A stretch of 35,474 bases of DNA from contig BDDC01000021.1 in the NCBI GenBank assembly GCA_001662425.1, forward strand, positions 98,441 through 133,914, given 5' to 3'. Origin of the DNA: Chlamydomonas sphaeroides (Eukaryota > Chlorophyta > Chlorophyceae > Chlamydomonadales > Chlamydomonadaceae). Shown here one piece after another: positions 33,082 to 35,474 of the stretch; position 1 is the first letter of the stretch; each line of letters opens with the position of its first letter. The notes under the pieces are model-generated. The model did not search any database. It saw only the letters and a program-made list of their open reading frames with translations, and was not told the DNA's origin. The translations under genes and the position numbers were made by a program.

Positions 33082-35474
33082 ATGCGGCTGCCTGCGCCGT
33101 GCACGTCGTCGCGGTCATCGCGCGTCGTTGCAGGAGAAGCATGGGCTCTGCCATCACGGCATGCGCTTGGCTGGCGCTGGCCCCTGCCGGTTGCGGCGGC
33201 AGCAGCCGCACCGGCCCCTGCCGGCCTGTACACGTCGCTGCCGACCGCCCCGCCGCGGCGCGCGTGCTCAGCCCTAGCTTCTCAAAACACCGCCACAGCG
33301 GACGCGCCCACCAGCTCCGGTCCTGCTAGGGCATCCGGGAGCAGCGCTGCGCGCCAGGCCACGGCCGCGACCTCCTCGGTCGCCGGGACGTCCCGGCTGC
33401 AGCCGGTCGACTACAGCACCCTTGCAGCCGCATGCGCTGAGCTGCGGTCGGGCTGGGTCCCGTCCAAGGTCGAGCAGGTCAGGCGGGGTCCCCCGGGGGT
33501 AGGGCAGGTCAGGCTGGGGCCCCCGGGGGTAGGGCAGGTCAGGCGGGGTCCCCCGGGGGTAGGGCAGGTCAGGCGGGGACCCCCGGGGGTAGGGCAGGTC
33601 AGGCGGGGACCCCCGTGGGTAGGTCAGGTCAGGCTAGGGCCACGGCAGGCCGGGGCATCGCGGCGTGGGCAGAGCGTTGTTGCAAGCGCTCGGCGGGTGA
33701 CGTGGGGCCCCCCCCGCGCCCCTCCCGCGCCTTACTCCCCCACGCTCCCGCGGGCCCCGCCCCCCTGTCCCCCAGGTCCTGATGCCCGACCGCACCAGCC
33801 TCTGCCTGCGCCTGCGTACGCCCGCCGGCCAGGCCTGGCTGCGCCTCAGCTGGCACGCGCAGGCCGCCCGCCTGGCGCTGCTGCCGCCGGGGGCCGAGCC
33901 GAGCCGGGGCGGAGCGGCCGAGCTGTACAGCCTGGGGGAGCAGGTAGGGCTGTAGGGGGGAGAGAGGGGGCGTGCGGCGCAGGCTTTGGGTGGGCGCAGG
34001 GGAGCGGGCGAGGATTTGGGGTTCGGGGCGGGGGCCGGCCGATGGAAAGGGCAGCGTTCGGGAGAGGAAACAAGCACATCAAATGGAAGTGCAGGCGATT
34101 GCGGAAGAGGATGGGGGCGGGACGGAGGCGGCGTCCCGGCGACCAGCCACGGCGTTTGCAACTCTCATACCCCATTCCGCTTCCACTGCGCCGCCGCCGC
34201 CGCCGCTGCGACCGCCACCGCGCCGCCCCCGACCCTGCCCTATTGACTCCCTAGCCTTGCCTCCGCACCTCACCCCTCCGCCCTCTGCCCGCTGCCTGCC
34301 CGCCCTCAGGTGCGCGAAGCGCTGCTGGGCCGGGTGCTGGTGGGCGTGTCGCTGCCGGGCGCCTGGGAGCGGGTGGCGGAGCTGGGCTTCGGTGAGCGGC
34401 CCGGGGAGCCGCCCAGCCACCGGCTGTACGCCGAGGTCATGACGCGGTGAGGCGGGCCCCGTGAATGGGGGGGGCGTGGAGGGGGGGCCGAGGAAGCGGT
34501 GACGGGGGCCCCGTGAGGGGGCTAAGGGAGCAGGGGAGGAAGCGGGCCTGGGCGTGGGCGTGGCGGGTGGCGGGTGCGCCGAGGGCTGGCAGCTGCAGCC
34601 GCGGTGCATGGCGTGGCCGTGGAGGGCGGCGCTGGCGAGGAGACCGGGCCCGCGGCGCGCGACACAAGAGAGCGTGGCGCTGCGACGTGCAAGGGCGAGC
34701 AAGGGCGCGCAGGGCGGCAGGCTGGGCGGGACGTTGGTCGTGGGCCACTCGCCGGGCGCTGATGCCGCCTCGGGCCCTGCTGCTGCCGCTGCGCCCGGCT
34801 GCGCCATCACCTGCGCAGGTACAGCAACATCGTGCTCGCCGGCGCCTCGGGGGAGGTGCTGGCGACGGCACACCAGGTGCGGCTGTGATGGCGCTGCGGC
34901 GGCCGGAACGCAGCCCCCCCACATATATATATATATATATATATGAGACTGGAACACACATTCATTCTGCTTCACACTGGTTCACACACATGCGGGCCAT
35001 ATGCCGCACCTCCGTGCACTCAGCCGTCCATGCGCTGAGCGCCCCTCCTGCCGCCCTGCCCTGTCAACCCGCCCACCCCGGCCACGACCCAGGTGGGCGG
35101 CATGATGTCCAGCCTGCGCCAGGTCCAGGTGGGCGGGGGGTCTCCTTGCATCGGTGGGGATGGGGTTGGGGTTGGGGATGGGGATGGGGATGGGGGATGG
35201 GGGATGGGGCCGCTGCGAGCGTGCCGGTGTTTTGCGGCCAGGTCCAGGTGGGCGGGGGGCCTGCTGTTGTGCGGGCTGGGGGTGGCGATGGGGTTGGGGA
35301 TGGGCACTCACCGGAAGCCTATCGTGTCCCCGGCTGGCCCCGTGCAGGTGGGGCGCACCTACGCGCTGCCGCCGCAGACCCAGGGCCTGCCGCCCACCTC
35401 CCCGCCCTCCGCCGCCGCCTGGCGAGACACGCTCACACGCGCCGCCGCGCTGGCGGCCGAGGCTGCGGCGGCGG
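33082..35474 (+). CDS. NFACT/RqcH-family protein (Rqc2/FbpA-like), probably organelle-targeted, 3' truncated by window
   Basis: Exons: 33082-33477, 33776-33943, 34310-34446, 34819-34876, 35093-35128, 35348 to window end; joined phases give about 307 residues of the N-terminal part. Residues ~106 onward match the NFACT-N domain as found in plant and cyanobacterial members: LQPVDYSTLAAACAELRSGW, VPSKVEQ, then WLRLSWHAQAARLAL, GAWERVAELGFGERPG, RLYAEVMTRYSNIVLAG (the family's E-x-M..YSN(I/V)(I/L)L element) and VGRTYALPPQ. Family members (bacterial RqcH, eukaryotic Rqc2/NEMF) bind the 60S/50S subunit carrying a stalled peptidyl-tRNA and direct C-terminal tailing of the nascent chain. The first ~105 residues are rich in Ser, Arg and Ala with few acidic residues, a transit-peptide composition, pointing to chloroplast quality control. 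An in-frame upstream ATG at 32944 is an alternative start. Intron 1 carries an in-frame minisatellite. Confidence 0.88.
33475..33640 (+). repeat. 30-bp minisatellite at the exon 1 donor of the NFACT gene
   Basis: Five to six copies of a 30-base unit start at 33475, 33505, 33535, 33565, 33595 and 33625. Every unit begins CAGGTCAGG, identical to the exon 1 splice donor, and has a central GGGG(T/A/C)CCCCC(GG) palindrome-like core in most copies. The unit is 10 codons long and lacks stops in the exon frame. Confidence 0.95.
34923..34944. repeat. (AT)11 microsatellite
   Basis: Eleven perfect AT dinucleotides lie in intron 4 of the NFACT gene, in otherwise extremely GC-rich surroundings. The tract is self-complementary. 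Confidence 0.97.
35156..35208 (+). repeat. GGGGAT(G)/GGGGTTG repeat in NFACT intron 5
   Basis: Irregular GGGGATG and GGGGTTGG units lie between the exon at 35093-35128 and that at 35348; a second short block occurs at 35280-35304, and GGTCCAGGTGGGCGGGG occurs at 35123-35139 and 35241-35257. Four or more closely spaced G-runs give G-quadruplex potential. Confidence 0.85.

Overview
The window looks like nuclear DNA of a chlamydomonadalean (volvocine-type) green alga. I infer this from the very high GC, the dense short introns with CAG|GTGCGG or CAG|GTGAG donors, the TGTAA-type poly(A) signals, long Ala/Gly/Ser/Pro low-complexity insertions in conserved proteins, and a Cys-rich multi-pass membrane protein family typical of these algae. 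No bacterial operon, CRISPR array, rRNA or convincing tRNA was seen.

Layout: (1) 1-4903 (+), 3' part of a large Cys-rich multi-pass membrane protein with 14 visible exons. (2) 4904-6541, its 3'UTR and intergenic DNA. (3) 6542-7721 (+), a 120-residue single-domain SCP-2 sterol carrier protein ending in the peroxisomal signal SKL. (4) 8675-~17530 (+), an alga-expanded DENND6-type DENN-domain protein with at least 17 exons. (5) 18182-22261 (+), a CDKL-like protein kinase with a T-S-Y activation loop and a ~470-residue tail. (6) 22262-25152, about 2.9 kb without a recognisable gene but with a degenerate repeat family. (7) 25153-26887 (-), nicotinamide/nicotinate mononucleotide adenylyltransferase. 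(8) 27795-32285 (-), a 1213-residue ankyrin-repeat protein of unknown role with an internal PPR-like duplication. (9) 33082-35474 (+, runs off the window), an NFACT/RqcH-type protein with a probable organelle transit peptide.

Exon models were built by hand from splice sites, reading phase and family alignment. Of 52 introns placed, about 38 are phase 0, 10 phase 2 and 4 phase 1, and three use GC-AG boundaries. The genes do not form one pathway; they are an ordinary eukaryotic neighbourhood of membrane, lipid, trafficking, signalling, NAD and translation-quality-control functions. The most unusual structures are minisatellites built from splice-site-like units (introns of the DENND6 and NFACT genes), the GC-AG introns, a possible two-codon first exon in the kinase, and the duplicated motif in the ankyrin protein. 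I did not find a convincing new biological system; the findings are local oddities worth testing.
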